DNA from: Bifidobacterium hapali
Lineage (GTDB): Bacteria; Actinomycetota; Actinomycetes; Actinomycetales; Bifidobacteriaceae
Assembly (NCBI RefSeq): GCF_002259755.1
Contig: NZ_MWWY01000020.1
Span: forward strand, 41,859-105,858
DNA: 64,000 bases
Direction: 5' to 3'
The notes under the pieces were generated by a model. That model saw only the letters and a program-made list of their open reading frames with translations. It had not been told where the DNA came from and did not search any database. Of this stretch, positions 35,969-46,517 are shown piece by piece. The stretch's first letter is position 1. Every line of letters begins with the position of its first letter. Both the position numbers and the translations under genes were made by a program.

Positions 35969-36020
35969 TCAGTACAGTCGCTTATGAATGAGATCGATAT
36001 CGAGTTTCGAGGAGTACGTA

Positions 36021-37370
36021 TTACTCGACGACGCCCTGATCCTTCACATCCTGCGTAGCCTTAGCGAGCGCATCGTCAATGCTGGAGGTCTTCGTCATGA
36101 TTGAAGAGTTAGCGGTCTTGAGCACGTCCTGAATAACATCGGTGCCCTTACCAACCGGGTTCTCAGGGTTGGTCTTGTGATCGGTCCATGCCTTCTTGGA
36201 CAGGTCATCGGTGGCCATGCCTTCAGTACCGAAGTAGGTGTCAGCGACAGAATCAGAGAAGTAGGCCGGAGTCGTAGCGATCTTGGCGAGTGCTTCGGAG
36301 CCCTTCTCGCCGGAAGCCCACTTGACGAATTCCTTGGCGGCGGCGAGCTTCTGACCGGAGATGTTCGCGGAAACAGCCAAGCCGGTCGGATCAGCGAAGG
36401 TTACCGGAGTGTCAGACGTGGCGCCGTCCGGGTTCTGCGGGATTGGAGCCATACCCCATGTGAACTTGTCAGCATCGCCGGACTTCTGCTGGCTTACCAG
36501 CGTTGCAGCAAACCATGTACCCATCGGCAGCATAGCAGCCTTCTGGGTGCCGAACTGTGCCTGATACTGGACCTTAGTGGAGTTGGAGGTGTTCCAGTCG
36601 ATGGTCAGGCCCTCTTCCTGCCACTTGAGTGCGCGCTCATAGTAAGGCTTCAGGTAGCTGTAGTCTCCCTTGAAGAAGTCGTCGTACGCACCATCGGTCT
36701 GTGCAACCGCGAAGCCTTGTACGACGGACTGCCAGTTGTGCTGGTAGAGCGGGTAGACCGAGTTCTTGTCATAGCCTGCTGCAGGCAGCTTCTCTTTGAG
36801 CTCTTCAGCAGCCTTGGTGTAGTCATCCCACGTCCACGTACCGTCAGGAGCGGCCACGCCAGCCTTGTCGAACATGTCCTTGTTGTAGAAGAGCACCCAA
36901 GAATCCTGACGGTATGGCATTGCGTAATACTTGCCATCTTCGAGCTTGTACGAGGAGACATCAATGTTCTTGTCACCGTCGTAGCTGGCTGCGATATCCG
37001 AAAGGTCAGCAAGGCCGCCCGATTCTGCAGCATACGTGTAGTACTTCTGCAGGTTCTTGATCGGGAAGACATCCGGCTGGCTCTTGCCGGAGATATCAGA
37101 AGTCAACTGCTTGTCGTAATCATCAGCGGAGTACTGCTTGATCTTGACGGTGATATTCTTATGCTCGGCCATGAATCCGTCGGCCAGCGTCTGGAACTCC
37201 GGTGTGGTGTCGAGCGACCAGCCAGCGAAGGTGATCTCAGTCTTGGCGTTTTCGTCAAGTTCTTCAGTCTTGCCGCCGGATGCGTTGTTGCTCGAACCGC
37301 AGCCTGCCAGCATCATCACTGCAGCACCAGCGAATGCTGCGGCCTTGAAAATCGGAGAGACTTTCCTCAT
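36021..37370 (-). CDS. Carbohydrate ABC transporter substrate-binding lipoprotein
   Basis: 449 residues. A signal peptide with lipobox MLAGC (about 23-27) is followed by a family 1 extracellular solute-binding fold: EITFAGWSLDTTPEFQTLAD at the start, DVFPIKNLQKYYTYA, MPYRQDSWVLFYNKDMFDKAG and GTWTWDDYTKAAEELK. It captures a sugar outside the cell for the two permeases. The ligand is unknown; no glycosidase is adjacent. The start at 37370 has GGAAAGGA. LacI-type operator half-sites cluster upstream. Confidence 0.93.
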   Translation of the reverse strand: MRKVSPIFKAAAFAGAAVMMLAGCGSSNNASGGKTEELDENAKTEITFAGWSLDTTPEFQTLADGFMAEHKNITVKIKQYSADDYDKQLTSDISGKSQPDVFPIKNLQKYYTYAAESGGLADLSDIAASYDGDKNIDVSSYKLEDGKYYAMPYRQDSWVLFYNKDMFDKAGVAAPDGTWTWDDYTKAAEELKEKLPAAGYDKNSVYPLYQHNWQSVVQGFAVAQTDGAYDDFFKGDYSYLKPYYERALKWQEEGLTIDWNTSNSTKVQYQAQFGTQKAAMLPMGTWFAATLVSQQKSGDADKFTWGMAPIPQNPDGATSDTPVTFADPTGLAVSANISGQKLAAAKEFVKWASGEKGSEALAKIATTPAYFSDSVADTYFGTEGMATDDLSKKAWTDHKTNPENPVGKGTDVIQDVLKTANSSIMTKTSSIDDALAKATQDVKDQGVVE

Positions 37371-37436
37371 GGTGGGTATCCTTTCCTTCCGTTTCAGCAT
37401 CTGTGCCGAAAACCCACGGAATCACCGTTGTTGGTT

Positions 37437-37582
37437 TGATCACCACTTAGTGATCACTCTTGCATTCCGTGCTTGATTTTGATTATTCACTGATTGATCG
37501 TTCCTGATAGGCGTTTGCCATATTTTTCCATCGTATTGATCATCGATCATCATTGATCAGCAGCAACGTAGTGATCGTTCAC
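37437..37582. promoter_or_regulatory. Cluster of TGATCA-type operators upstream of the sugar operon
   Basis: Within the 273-nt gap lie TGATCAC-N6-GTGATCA (37437-37456), an overlapping run of ATTGATCA/CGATCA half-sites (37536-37559) and GTGA-N4-TCAC (37571-37582). They lie between the binding-protein gene and its upstream LacI gene, so autoregulation plus operon control is likely. Confidence 0.65.
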
Positions 37583-37643
37583 AGTGACTGCATTGCTCAG
37601 CTGTACCGTTACAATTATTCTGTAATACTCTGCTGTACTGTGA

Positions 37644-38636
37644 TCATTTCGCCGCCGCACAAGTCTCACGCACCAGCATTCGCGTAGGCAACACAACCGG
37701 CCGTGAGATACCTACGCTACGATGGCGCACTTGATCAATCAACAGTCGAGCTGACTGCCGACCCATCTCACGCCACGGAATTACCACCGACGTCAGCGAC
37801 GGCGAAATCAGCGAGCCAAGTTCAATACCGTCAAAACCGATTACTGACACCGAACCAGGCACATCTACACCCCGCTCACGCAGCTCATTGATAAAACCAA
37901 TCGCCATCAGATCGTTGTACGCAAACACCGCCGTTGTCGGGTTCGCAAGAAACGCTTCAACCGCATTCGCACCACCCTTACCGGTCGGAGCCGACCCATC
38001 AATACGACGTAACCGCACCCGTGATGCCGCACACTTGGTATACAGCACTTGCCATCTCGTGCTCTCACTCCACGAAGCTTGTGGGCCAGCCAAATACGTA
38101 ATTTCACGGTGACCAAGCCCAACCAGTAAATCAACCGCTTCACCAATACCCTTAGCACCATCAGCAATCACCGACTGAATACCACGCACAGTACGGTTCA
38201 CCATCAATACCGGCTTCGACTGTGCCACTTTGCGAATCGTCGCATCAGAGACACGCGAAGACAGGAAAACAAAGCCATCAGCGTGCGGCAGAGTCAAACT
38301 TGCGAGCTTACGTTCAAGCACATTGGCTTCTTCCGTGTCTACGATCATCAGTCCGTATCCACTACGCAAACACTCGTGCTGGATACTGTGTGCAAGATCA
38401 GAAAACAACGGGTTACGTAAATCGGCCACAAACGCTGCAATCAAACCACTCGGCTGATCTCGAGTAAACGACTCAACTGTTTCCGCACGATATCCCAGCT
38501 CATCAGCGATCATACGAATACGTTTGGCAGTTTCAGCATTCACCCTGCCCGGCTTCGACAGTGCTCGAGACACCGTAGACACAGACACTCCAGCCGCGAG
38601 CGCGACGTCATTGATCGTTACTCGTCCTTGAGCCAT
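37644..38636 (-). CDS. LacI-family transcriptional regulator of the sugar ABC operon
   Basis: 330 residues. The LacI headpiece reads VTINDVALAAGVSVSTVSRALSKPGRVNAETAKRI, with the hinge helix after it; the effector domain (about 60-330) has the periplasmic-binding fold with FAYNDLMAIGFINELRERGVDVP and SVIGFDGIELGSLISPSLTSV. It binds the sugar or a derivative and represses the adjacent transporter. The ATG at 38636 has GAGGAGG. It is divergent from the hybrid regulator at 38796. Confidence 0.92.
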   Translation of the reverse strand: MAQGRVTINDVALAAGVSVSTVSRALSKPGRVNAETAKRIRMIADELGYRAETVESFTRDQPSGLIAAFVADLRNPLFSDLAHSIQHECLRSGYGLMIVDTEEANVLERKLASLTLPHADGFVFLSSRVSDATIRKVAQSKPVLMVNRTVRGIQSVIADGAKGIGEAVDLLVGLGHREITYLAGPQASWSESTRWQVLYTKCAASRVRLRRIDGSAPTGKGGANAVEAFLANPTTAVFAYNDLMAIGFINELRERGVDVPGSVSVIGFDGIELGSLISPSLTSVVIPWREMGRQSARLLIDQVRHRSVGISRPVVLPTRMLVRETCAAAK

Positions 38637-38795
38637 GTTGAACCTCCTCGACTCGTAATAATCAAGTGTAATGCAAAAAAGTGCAACAACGATCATGAAC
38701 GAACACAGATGTGCTATGGTGTGCTCTAACTCATGGACGCATGCTGAAGATAGTGTGCGTCGTGCGCAATGCAGCAGCAGGAAAGCGAAGAAGCG

Positions 38796-40121
38796 ATGAC
38801 CGTTCTCACCGAATCCGCCACTGGCGTCCCCGAAGCCGGCACCAGTGTTGATGATAAAAAGTATTTACCAGCCGAGCGTCAAGATATCATTCTCGGCATG
38901 CTTTCACGCGGTATTGTCGTGCGCGTTGACGAGCTTGCTCGAACGCTCGATACGACGCCGATCACCGTTCGTCGCGATCTCAATACGCTCGCCAATGCCG
39001 GTCTTATCCGCCGCGTACGCGGAGGTGCGACCGCGCTCGGCGACGACGTGACATCGACAGCATCAGCCATATCGACCGGTGCCTATATTGATCACACCCC
39101 CGCGATTGCTCGTCAGCCGCGCAATCAGTCACCAACAGCGCGTCATATTATGCGTCCTGATCTGCGCGCGATACCGGTCGATATGACATCCACACAAAAC
39201 GTACCGTCATCGCGCGCCTCTCGATACGATGCAACCGCACCACACGAGCTAACGCCAACATTATGCGGCACGATCGGCGTTATGTTCCCCGAACCGAGTT
39301 TCAACTGGCCGCTTACGTCGCAAGCGATTGAGAAAGAAGCGTCCGTGCACGATCTTGCGGCTGAAGCACGTTCAACTACCTACGATAACGGCGATGAAGT
39401 CGCGATCGTAGAAGATTTGCTCAACGATTCATCAGTGATCGGACTGATTCTCGCGCCAAGCGTACGCATGCAAGGTTCAGATATCTGGCATTGGCTTGCT
39501 GATGCGCCAGTACCCGTGGTAATTGCTGAGCGTGAGCCACCGTTCGGTATTGATGGACTCGACATGGTGATGACTGACTATCGCACCGGTGTGAGGCAAG
39601 CAGTAGAACTGTTCGTATCGCTCGGTCATCGTCGGCTTGCGCTTGCGCTCACGCATACGCCAGTATCGAATTACATTGAGGATTGTTGGCGTTCGATTAC
39701 CGGACGGCTGGATTACGTTGAGGGTACATTCGTACGCACCAATGTTGCGCCATATGATTCAGTTGGAGTGGAATCTGTTGCCAAACAGGCACTTGATACC
39801 GGTACAACAGCGATGCTTGTACACTCTGATTGGCTGGCCATGTCACTCGCGCAAACACTCGAACGACATGGCGCGAAGGTGCCTGATGATATATCAATCA
39901 TTTCAGTGGATGGTTATATCACGCCGAATTCGAGGCCACTGACTGCACTGCGTTCGGCACATAAAGAGTTAGGACGCGCCTGCGTTGATTTGCTGATTGC
40001 CCGTTATTTGCATCCAGAACGTCCGCCACAACGGGTCATGATTGCACCTGAACTTGTTGACCGCGGCTCTGCGACTGCCACGAGGCAAACAGCAAACGTT
40101 GCGCAAAGCGCCGCGCAGTAA
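38796..40121 (+). CDS. Hybrid regulator: DeoR-type DNA-binding domain with LacI-type sensor
   Basis: 441 residues. Residues about 22-80 form a DeoR helix-turn-helix ([21 protein letters not shown], then [25 protein letters not shown]). A Ser/Thr/Arg-rich linker (about 85-155) leads to a LacI/periplasmic-binding effector domain (from about 158: [17 protein letters not shown], then [17 protein letters not shown] and [23 protein letters not shown]). DeoR proteins normally carry a sugar-phosphate isomerase-like sensor instead. ATG 38796 has AGGAAAG upstream; the in-frame ATG at 38769 is possible. It is divergent from the LacI gene; its targets are unknown. Confidence 0.82.
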   Translation: MTVLTESATGVPEAGTSVDDKKYLPAERQDIILGMLSRGIVVRVDELARTLDTTPITVRRDLNTLANAGLIRRVRGGATALGDDVTSTASAISTGAYIDHTPAIARQPRNQSPTARHIMRPDLRAIPVDMTSTQNVPSSRASRYDATAPHELTPTLCGTIGVMFPEPSFNWPLTSQAIEKEASVHDLAAEARSTTYDNGDEVAIVEDLLNDSSVIGLILAPSVRMQGSDIWHWLADAPVPVVIAEREPPFGIDGLDMVMTDYRTGVRQAVELFVSLGHRRLALALTHTPVSNYIEDCWRSITGRLDYVEGTFVRTNVAPYDSVGVESVAKQALDTGTTAMLVHSDWLAMSLAQTLERHGAKVPDDISIISVDGYITPNSRPLTALRSAHKELGRACVDLLIARYLHPERPPQRVMIAPELVDRGSATATRQTANVAQSAAQ

Positions 40122-40215
40122 ATGGCATGCGAGTCCAAAGCAATGTAGCCGGCAATTGGTAGGATGGACCGTTAGTGTAATCCCCTCTCTCCCATGCCTC
40201 GGAAGGAGCTTTGGC

Positions 40216-41724
40216 TTGTCGGCTGAACTCGAAGATATCCACGAAGAATGCGGCATTTTCGGCGTATGGGGTCATCCCGACGCCGCACGACTCACGTATT
40301 TTGGTCTCCATGCACTCCAGCACCGCGGTCAAGAAGGTGCCGGCATCGTTTCCAATGATAACGGTCATCTCATCGGTCACCGCGGGCTCGGTCTGCTCAC
40401 CCAAGTCTTTGGCGATGAACGCGAAATCGCTCGACTCAAGGGAGACAAGGCTATCGGCCATGTGCGTTACGCCACGGCCGGCTCTGGCACTACCGACAAT
40501 ATTCAACCGTTCATCTTCCGCTTCCACGATGGTGACATGGCGTTATGTCACAACGGCAACCTCACCAACTGCCCGTCACTGCGTCGCCATCTCGAAGACG
40601 AAGGTGCAATTTTCCACTCCAACTCTGATACCGAAGTGCTCATGCACCTCATTCGTCGTTCCTCCAAGCCAACCTTCATGGATAAGCTCAAGGAAGCACT
40701 GAACACCGTGCATGGCGGTTTCGCATACCTACTCATGACCGAGAACGCGATGATCGGTGCGCTTGACCCGAACGGATTCCGTCCGCTTTCGCTCGGTCGC
40801 ATGAAGAACGGCGCGTATGTGCTCGCTTCGGAAACGTGTGCACTCGACGTGGTCGGTGCGGACCTTGTGCGTAATATTCGTCCTGGCGAGATCATTGTCG
40901 TCTCTGATCATGGCTACAAGATCATCCAGTACACGAATAAAACGCAACTGGCGATCTGCTCGATGGAGTTTATTTATTTCGCACGTCCTGATTCTGATAT
41001 TTACGGTGTGAACGTTCACTCGGCTCGCAAACGCATGGGAGCGCGTCTTTTCGCTGAGTCTCCAGTTGACGCAGATATGGTGATCGGCGTGCCGAACTCG
41101 TCACTGTCGGCCGCGTCCGGTTATGCAGAAGCCGCGCATCTGCCTAACGAAATGGGTCTGATCAAGAATCAGTACGTGGCTCGTACGTTCATCCAGCCAA
41201 CGCAAGAGTTGCGCGAGCAGGGCGTACGCATGAAACTATCTGCTGTGCGCGGTGTTGTTAAAGGCAAGCGCGTAATCGTTATTGACGATTCGATCGTGCG
41301 TGGCACAACCTCGAAACGTATCGTCCAACTGCTCAAAGAAGCGGGAGCGGCCGAAGTACATATGCGTATCAGTTCGCCGCCGCTCAAGTACCCGTGCTTC
41401 TACGGCATCGATATCTCCACGACGAAAGAGCTGATTGCCGCAAAGAAGTCCGTAGAAGAAATCCGTGACTATATTGGTGCGGACTCGCTTGCGTTCCTCT
41501 CACTTGACGGTCTTGTTGAGTCGATTGGATTGGGCGCTGATGCACCGTACGGCGGTCTGTGCGTTGCATATTTCAACGGCGACTATCCGACTGCACTTGA
41601 CGACTATGAGGATGATTTCCTCAAGTCGCTCACGCCTGAAGATCGCGTGCGACTGCCTGAGTTCGCGCTCTACAAGAGCAAGTACGAGGGCAACGAATAC
41701 GCGACCGTTACGCCGGCCGAATGA
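40216..41724 (+). CDS. purF: Amidophosphoribosyltransferase
   Basis: 502 residues. First step of purine synthesis: PRPP + glutamine to phosphoribosylamine. I choose a TTG start at 40216, seven bases after GGAAGGAG. It gives an 11-residue propeptide ending EE before the catalytic Cys12 ([15 protein letters not shown]), as in Bacillus-type PurF. The glutaminase domain has HNGNLTNC and [11 protein letters not shown]; the PRTase motif is [14 protein letters not shown]. Iron-sulfur ligand cysteines occur in the second half ([10 protein letters not shown]). It begins a purF-purM-purD run. Confidence 0.95.
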   Translation: MSAELEDIHEECGIFGVWGHPDAARLTYFGLHALQHRGQEGAGIVSNDNGHLIGHRGLGLLTQVFGDEREIARLKGDKAIGHVRYATAGSGTTDNIQPFIFRFHDGDMALCHNGNLTNCPSLRRHLEDEGAIFHSNSDTEVLMHLIRRSSKPTFMDKLKEALNTVHGGFAYLLMTENAMIGALDPNGFRPLSLGRMKNGAYVLASETCALDVVGADLVRNIRPGEIIVVSDHGYKIIQYTNKTQLAICSMEFIYFARPDSDIYGVNVHSARKRMGARLFAESPVDADMVIGVPNSSLSAASGYAEAAHLPNEMGLIKNQYVARTFIQPTQELREQGVRMKLSAVRGVVKGKRVIVIDDSIVRGTTSKRIVQLLKEAGAAEVHMRISSPPLKYPCFYGIDISTTKELIAAKKSVEEIRDYIGADSLAFLSLDGLVESIGLGADAPYGGLCVAYFNGDYPTALDDYEDDFLKSLTPEDRVRLPEFALYKSKYEGNEYATVTPAE

Positions 41725-41811
41725 TGCCGGCACCCGCATTAATCCGCATTCAATTACACGTATCTGAAATTTCCTAAGAAAAATAGTACGGAACGTACAG
41801 AAAGGACCGTC

Positions 41812-42858
41812 ATGCCCACAGCCTATGAGAACGCTGGCGTAAGTGTTGAAGCCGGCTACGAGGTTGTCAACCGTATCAAGGCGCACGTTGCGCGTACCGC
41901 TCGCCCGGGTGCCGGTGGCATCGGCGGTTTCGGCGGACTGTTCGATCTTGCTTCACTCGGATATAAGGAGCCGGTACTGGTTTCTGGTACCGATGGTGTC
42001 GGTACCAAGCTCATGGTCGCCAAGATGATGCACAAGCATGACACGATTGGTCAGGACTGCGTGGCCATGTGTGTCAACGATATTCTCGCGCAGGGTGCTG
42101 AACCCCTGTTCTTCCTCGATTACATCGCCTGCGGTAAAAACGACCCAGCATTGCTTGAGCAAGTTGTCAAGGGTGTAGCTGATGGTTGCGTGCAAGCTGG
42201 CGCAGCGCTGGTCGGTGGCGAAACTGCTGAAATGCCAGACATGTATGCTCCTGACGAGTATGATCTGGCTGGCTTTACGGTTGGCGTGGTTGAAAAGTCC
42301 AAGATTATTGATGGCACGACGATCGCTGAAGGCGACGTGCTCATCGGTTTGCCATCTTCTGGCATTCATTCCAACGGCTATTCGCTGGTACGTAAGATCC
42401 TGTTCAAGGACAATAATTTGAGTGTGGACACCAAGCTGGACGAGCTGGGTGGCGAAACGCTCGGCGAGGAAATTTTGAAGCCGACCCGTATCTACGCCAA
42501 GGCGCTCAAGCCGCTGTTCTCAGGTGACAATCTGCTGCACGGTGTTGCACACATCACCGGTGGCGCATTCGTTGAAAAAGTGCCGCGTATTATTCCGGAA
42601 GGTCTTGCAGCCGCGTTCGATATCACGAGCTGGAGCGTGCCGCCTATCTTCCGCGTGCTGCAGCGACTGGGCAATGTGGACGAACTGGAAATGTACAACA
42701 TTTTCAACATGGGTATCGGCATGGTACTCGTCGTCTCCCCCGACAAGGTAGACGAAGTCGAACGTATTCTCGACGCTGAGCAGGAGACGCATTATACGGT
42801 TGGTCGCATTGTCAAGGATGTAGATGGCACGCGTGTGCAGCTGCATCGCGGCCTGTGA
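41812..42858 (+). CDS. purM: Phosphoribosylformylglycinamidine cyclo-ligase (AIR synthetase)
   Basis: 348 residues. Closes the imidazole ring (FGAM + ATP to AIR), step five of purine synthesis. The N-terminal domain has [43 protein letters not shown]; the glycine-rich [12 protein letters not shown] and [18 protein letters not shown] follow; [18 protein letters not shown] is near the end. It follows purF by 87 nt, with AGAAAGGA before the ATG. Confidence 0.96.
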   Translation: MPTAYENAGVSVEAGYEVVNRIKAHVARTARPGAGGIGGFGGLFDLASLGYKEPVLVSGTDGVGTKLMVAKMMHKHDTIGQDCVAMCVNDILAQGAEPLFFLDYIACGKNDPALLEQVVKGVADGCVQAGAALVGGETAEMPDMYAPDEYDLAGFTVGVVEKSKIIDGTTIAEGDVLIGLPSSGIHSNGYSLVRKILFKDNNLSVDTKLDELGGETLGEEILKPTRIYAKALKPLFSGDNLLHGVAHITGGAFVEKVPRIIPEGLAAAFDITSWSVPPIFRVLQRLGNVDELEMYNIFNMGIGMVLVVSPDKVDEVERILDAEQETHYTVGRIVKDVDGTRVQLHRGL

Positions 42859-42905
42859 TCACTTCCATTCATCTTCACTACATGTGACGGAAAGGACAAC
42901 GAACA

Positions 42906-44177
42906 ATGGGACAGAAAGTTCTGGTCATCGGTTCGGGCGCGCGTGAACATGCGATTGCACACGCGCTACTTCGCGGCGGCAGTGTTGACGAAGTCACCGT
43001 CGCTCCGGGCAATCCGGGCATGGCGCTTGACGGTATTCGCGTTGTTTCCCTCGGAGCTTCAAACCATGCTGCGCTCATCGATTTTGTCAAAGACAACGGG
43101 TACGACTGGGTGTTTGTCGGCCCAGAAGTGCCACTGATCGAAGGCATTGTTGACGCATTCGCAGCCGCTGGTATCAAAGCATTCGGACCGACGAAAGCCG
43201 CCGCGCAAATCGAAGGTTCTAAAGACTTTGCCAAACAGCTTATGGCTCGTCACGGTATTCCAACCGCCAAGTATGAAACGTTCGGCGAGTTAGAACCGGC
43301 CGTCGCGTATGTGCGTGAACATGGTGCGCCGATCGTTATTAAAGCTGACGGTTTGGCCGCTGGCAAAGGCGTTACCGTTGCGATGGATGAAGATACTGCG
43401 ATCAAAGCGCTCGACGATATTTTCATCGATCACCGGTTCGGTAATGCTGGTGCCAAAGTTGTGATTGAAGATTATCTCGAAGGCCAAGAATTCTCGCTCA
43501 TGAGCTTCGTCAACGGCACTGAATTTTGGCCAATGCCAATCTCGCAAGATCATAAGCGCGCGTATGACAACGATGAAGGCCCGAACACTGGTGGTATGGG
43601 CGCGTACAGTCCAGTACCACAGATCGGGCAAGATGTGGTGAACACGGCTATCGAAACGATCGTGCGACCCACCGTAGAAGCGATGGCGGCTGAAGGCACG
43701 CCGTTCACCGGCATTCTCTACGCTGGCCTTATCGCCACTCAAGATGGTCCAAAAGTTATCGAGTTCAACGCCCGCTTCGGAGATCCGGAAACGGAAGTAG
43801 TACTCCCCCGCTTGACCTCCGACCTAGGCGCTGGTATCAACGATATCCTCAATGGCGTGGCTCCAACCTTTACGTGGAAAACCGATGGCGCAACCCTCGG
43901 CGTCGTGCTCGCCTCCAAGGGATATCCAACGCACGTCATCAAGGGCGCACCCGTTCCTACCATTAATGTTGGCACTGAATCACATGTCTACTATGCCGGC
44001 GTTGCCAGCGATGCAAACCACGGACTCGTTGCCGACTCTGGCCGCGTGCTCCTTGTTGAAACCTCCGCGGAATCGATCAAGGCCGCGCAGGATAAGGTCT
44101 ATGCAATCCTCGATCAGCTCGACACGCGTGGACTGTTCTATCGCCACGATATCGGCGCCAAAGCGTTGAATGGGTGA
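42906..44177 (+). CDS. purD: Phosphoribosylamine-glycine ligase (GAR synthetase)
   Basis: 423 residues, an ATP-grasp enzyme for step two of purine synthesis. VLVIGSGAREHAIAHAL opens the N domain; the ATP-grasp core has IVIKADGLAAGKGVTVAMD, EGQEFSLMSFVNG, MPISQDHKRAYDNDEGPNTG and NARFGDPETEVVLPRL with metal ligands. The C domain ends with GLFYRHDIGAKAL. A GGAAAGGA site precedes the ATG. It closes the operon, followed by a strong terminator. Confidence 0.96.
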   Translation: MGQKVLVIGSGAREHAIAHALLRGGSVDEVTVAPGNPGMALDGIRVVSLGASNHAALIDFVKDNGYDWVFVGPEVPLIEGIVDAFAAAGIKAFGPTKAAAQIEGSKDFAKQLMARHGIPTAKYETFGELEPAVAYVREHGAPIVIKADGLAAGKGVTVAMDEDTAIKALDDIFIDHRFGNAGAKVVIEDYLEGQEFSLMSFVNGTEFWPMPISQDHKRAYDNDEGPNTGGMGAYSPVPQIGQDVVNTAIETIVRPTVEAMAAEGTPFTGILYAGLIATQDGPKVIEFNARFGDPETEVVLPRLTSDLGAGINDILNGVAPTFTWKTDGATLGVVLASKGYPTHVIKGAPVPTINVGTESHVYYAGVASDANHGLVADSGRVLLVETSAESIKAAQDKVYAILDQLDTRGLFYRHDIGAKALNG

Positions 44178-44211
44178 GCACGGAGCGCCTTCTGCGTTGC
44201 TCCTCGGTCGA

Positions 44212-44280
44212 CGTGCTGTCAGTGACAGAGACGCGGCTCCCCTTGTCAGGGAGCCGCGTCTTTGTTTCGCTGACAGCACG
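44212..44280. terminator. Nested terminator after purD
   Basis: An inner 13-bp stem (44229-44241 with 44249-44261) is followed by ttgtttcg. An outer 11-bp stem CGTGCTGTCAG/CTGACAGCACG (44212-44222, 44270-44280) encloses it. It serves the convergent genes purD and the LTA-synthase-like gene. Confidence 0.85.
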
Positions 44281-44297
44281 ACCTGCAACTTGGCAGT

Positions 44298-46517
44298 CTA
44301 CGGCAGATCCATGAAACCAGTGGATTTCAGGTAATTCTTACCGGCAGTAATGTCGTATTGAATCAACCGGTAATCAGCAAGCAGTTGTTTCGTTTCCTCG
44401 TCGAAATCCGCCTCAGCCATTGGCTGGCCATTGGCATCAAGGTAGATATTCTGCCCCTCAGGAATACGATCCCATCCCTGAATCGAATTCACCACTGGCG
44501 GTTCCATCGCAGCAATTTTCGCATGCATCTGCGTCAAAAACGCCAAATACGGCGACACCTTCGCATTCATATGCTCAGCAGCCTGCGCAACAAAGAAGTT
44601 CGGTGACGAATACGCAGCATCGTCAATCTTCTCACCAGCCGACGTACTCGCCTTATTCGACCAAATAAAATAATCCGTCAAATGCAAAGCCAACGAATTA
44701 TTCGTATCCGCGCTCGCCGTCTCATAAATGCCCGGCAAATGGTCGCCATAAAACACGACAGTCACCGGCTTATCGAGTTTGTCAAGCTTATCTAAGAACG
44801 CAGCCGTCGCCTCATCTGTCAGGCTTGCACCCTTCTGATACGTCTCAATCGACTTGGTTTCATCACTATCCAGCGGATTCGCCGGATCGCTCGACGTAGC
44901 CGTAAAGTCGTTATTCTCATACCAGTCGTTATATGGCATATGGTTCTGCATCGTGATGATTTGGATGAACTGATTCTCATCAGTTGCAGAGATTGCTTCG
45001 AGCGCAGATCGATACGTTGCTTCATCAGACACATATGGAGACTCATCAATCTTATCCTGATACTTGATGATGTCATTGCCTTTACCGTCACCAGTCAACG
45101 TGTAAAAATGCGAGAAGCCAAACTTCTGATAGTTTGTTTCACGCGAATACATGGACGACTCGTACGGATGGAACGCTTCCGAGAAACTCGCAGCACCCCA
45201 CATTTGGTTAATCGTCGGCGTCCAATGCTCACTCGGCACCAACTGCTGGTACGGACTGGTCAACGACGAGTCAAAATTCGCCATACTCATACCAGTTAAT
45301 CCCATGTATTCGAGATTTGCGGTACCACCACCGTAACCAGATGAGAGCATCAGGCCAGATGTCGTACTGTTCTTAATTGCACGAATCTTCGGCATAGAAT
45401 CCTTGTTGACCGTCAATCCCGGCACGCGAGACGGATCGGAGAATGATTCGCTCAGTACGTAGATAACCGTCGAATCAGTGAGATTCGCCGATCGTGACTC
45501 GTTGATCGTATCCGCTTCAGCCGCATACTTTTGCGCAAGCGCGGTCATCGTCTCTTCACTGTAGTTCGCAGGCTTGTCCATAATACGCGGGTTCAACTGT
45601 CGCGTGAACGAGACGAGCGGACCGTTACGCTGCGCGTCGTACACGGAATCCCACATACTCGGCTTGTCGCCCATTACTGTGGCGAATGATTTTGCCCACG
45701 AGCCGACCGTGCTCACCTGCATCGTGTACACGGTGAAGAACATGCCGGGCACCAAGATAAGTAACAGTCGAACAGTAATACCAAGCCCAATATGGTCGAA
45801 TCGAATTAGTCGACCGTTACGACCATCCATACGATACAGCAGATAACAAATGATCACGATACCAACAAAAATCGCGCTTGCTAAGATAATCGTCCAGTGG
45901 GCTCCCGGTGGCATAAAGCTCAGTAGATTACTCTTATCTGCTTTAAGAAAGTTGAGGTCGCTCGGTAACACAGCTTCGTAGCGAATCTGCACTTTGAAAT
46001 GCTCAACTACAGCAATAATGATTGCAATCGCTAGAAAAATCGGTGTAGCAATCCAAAATCGGTTAATCAGCATCAGCAGCGCAAGATAAACAATACCCCA
46101 CAGCAGTAAGTTGAGAACAAGAACGAAATTGTGATCAGTCCACATTTTCGTAACGAATCCCCAACCAACGGTTGGACTCGAAAGTTTGACGCGCGTACTT
46201 TTCAGTGAGACACCCCACTGCAAGATGGCGACCGCTGCAAGATCGAACAGTACGAAGAACATTGCGTACATCCATCCAGCAAACGGCGTGCTGCGGAATT
46301 TGAACCAGCGGCGTTCGTTACGTTCCGCTCGCTTATCGGCCTCATCGTTCGCCTCAGTAAGCTCAGTATTTCCTGTATGCTCAGGATCAGACAAGTCGGC
46401 TACATCAGTTTGTGAGCGCGCTACATTATCGGCTCGTTCGCCTTTGCGCACGATCCTCAGTTCCTCAATGTCTTCAATATCATCGTTCATAGTGTGTCGG
46501 ATGTTCTCGTTCGTCAT
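44298..46517 (-). CDS. LTA synthase/sulfatase-family membrane phosphotransferase
   Basis: 739 residues. An acidic cytoplasmic N-terminus (about 1-75) precedes five membrane segments (about 80-265), then an extracellular sulfatase-fold domain. The nucleophile Thr lies in SSGYGGGTANLEYMG; further metal ligands fall in VVFYGDHLPG and in the SFSDPSRVPG segment. Members transfer glycerol-phosphate or similar groups from lipids to cell-envelope polymers. Which polymer is modified here is not evident. The start is either ATG 46517 or GTG 46526. Confidence 0.88.
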   Translation of the reverse strand: MTNENIRHTMNDDIEDIEELRIVRKGERADNVARSQTDVADLSDPEHTGNTELTEANDEADKRAERNERRWFKFRSTPFAGWMYAMFFVLFDLAAVAILQWGVSLKSTRVKLSSPTVGWGFVTKMWTDHNFVLVLNLLLWGIVYLALLMLINRFWIATPIFLAIAIIIAVVEHFKVQIRYEAVLPSDLNFLKADKSNLLSFMPPGAHWTIILASAIFVGIVIICYLLYRMDGRNGRLIRFDHIGLGITVRLLLILVPGMFFTVYTMQVSTVGSWAKSFATVMGDKPSMWDSVYDAQRNGPLVSFTRQLNPRIMDKPANYSEETMTALAQKYAAEADTINESRSANLTDSTVIYVLSESFSDPSRVPGLTVNKDSMPKIRAIKNSTTSGLMLSSGYGGGTANLEYMGLTGMSMANFDSSLTSPYQQLVPSEHWTPTINQMWGAASFSEAFHPYESSMYSRETNYQKFGFSHFYTLTGDGKGNDIIKYQDKIDESPYVSDEATYRSALEAISATDENQFIQIITMQNHMPYNDWYENNDFTATSSDPANPLDSDETKSIETYQKGASLTDEATAAFLDKLDKLDKPVTVVFYGDHLPGIYETASADTNNSLALHLTDYFIWSNKASTSAGEKIDDAAYSSPNFFVAQAAEHMNAKVSPYLAFLTQMHAKIAAMEPPVVNSIQGWDRIPEGQNIYLDANGQPMAEADFDEETKQLLADYRLIQYDITAGKNYLKSTGFMDLP

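Noticed and set aside
36177..37439. 420-codon plus-strand frame
   Set aside because: Shadow of the sugar-binding lipoprotein gene.
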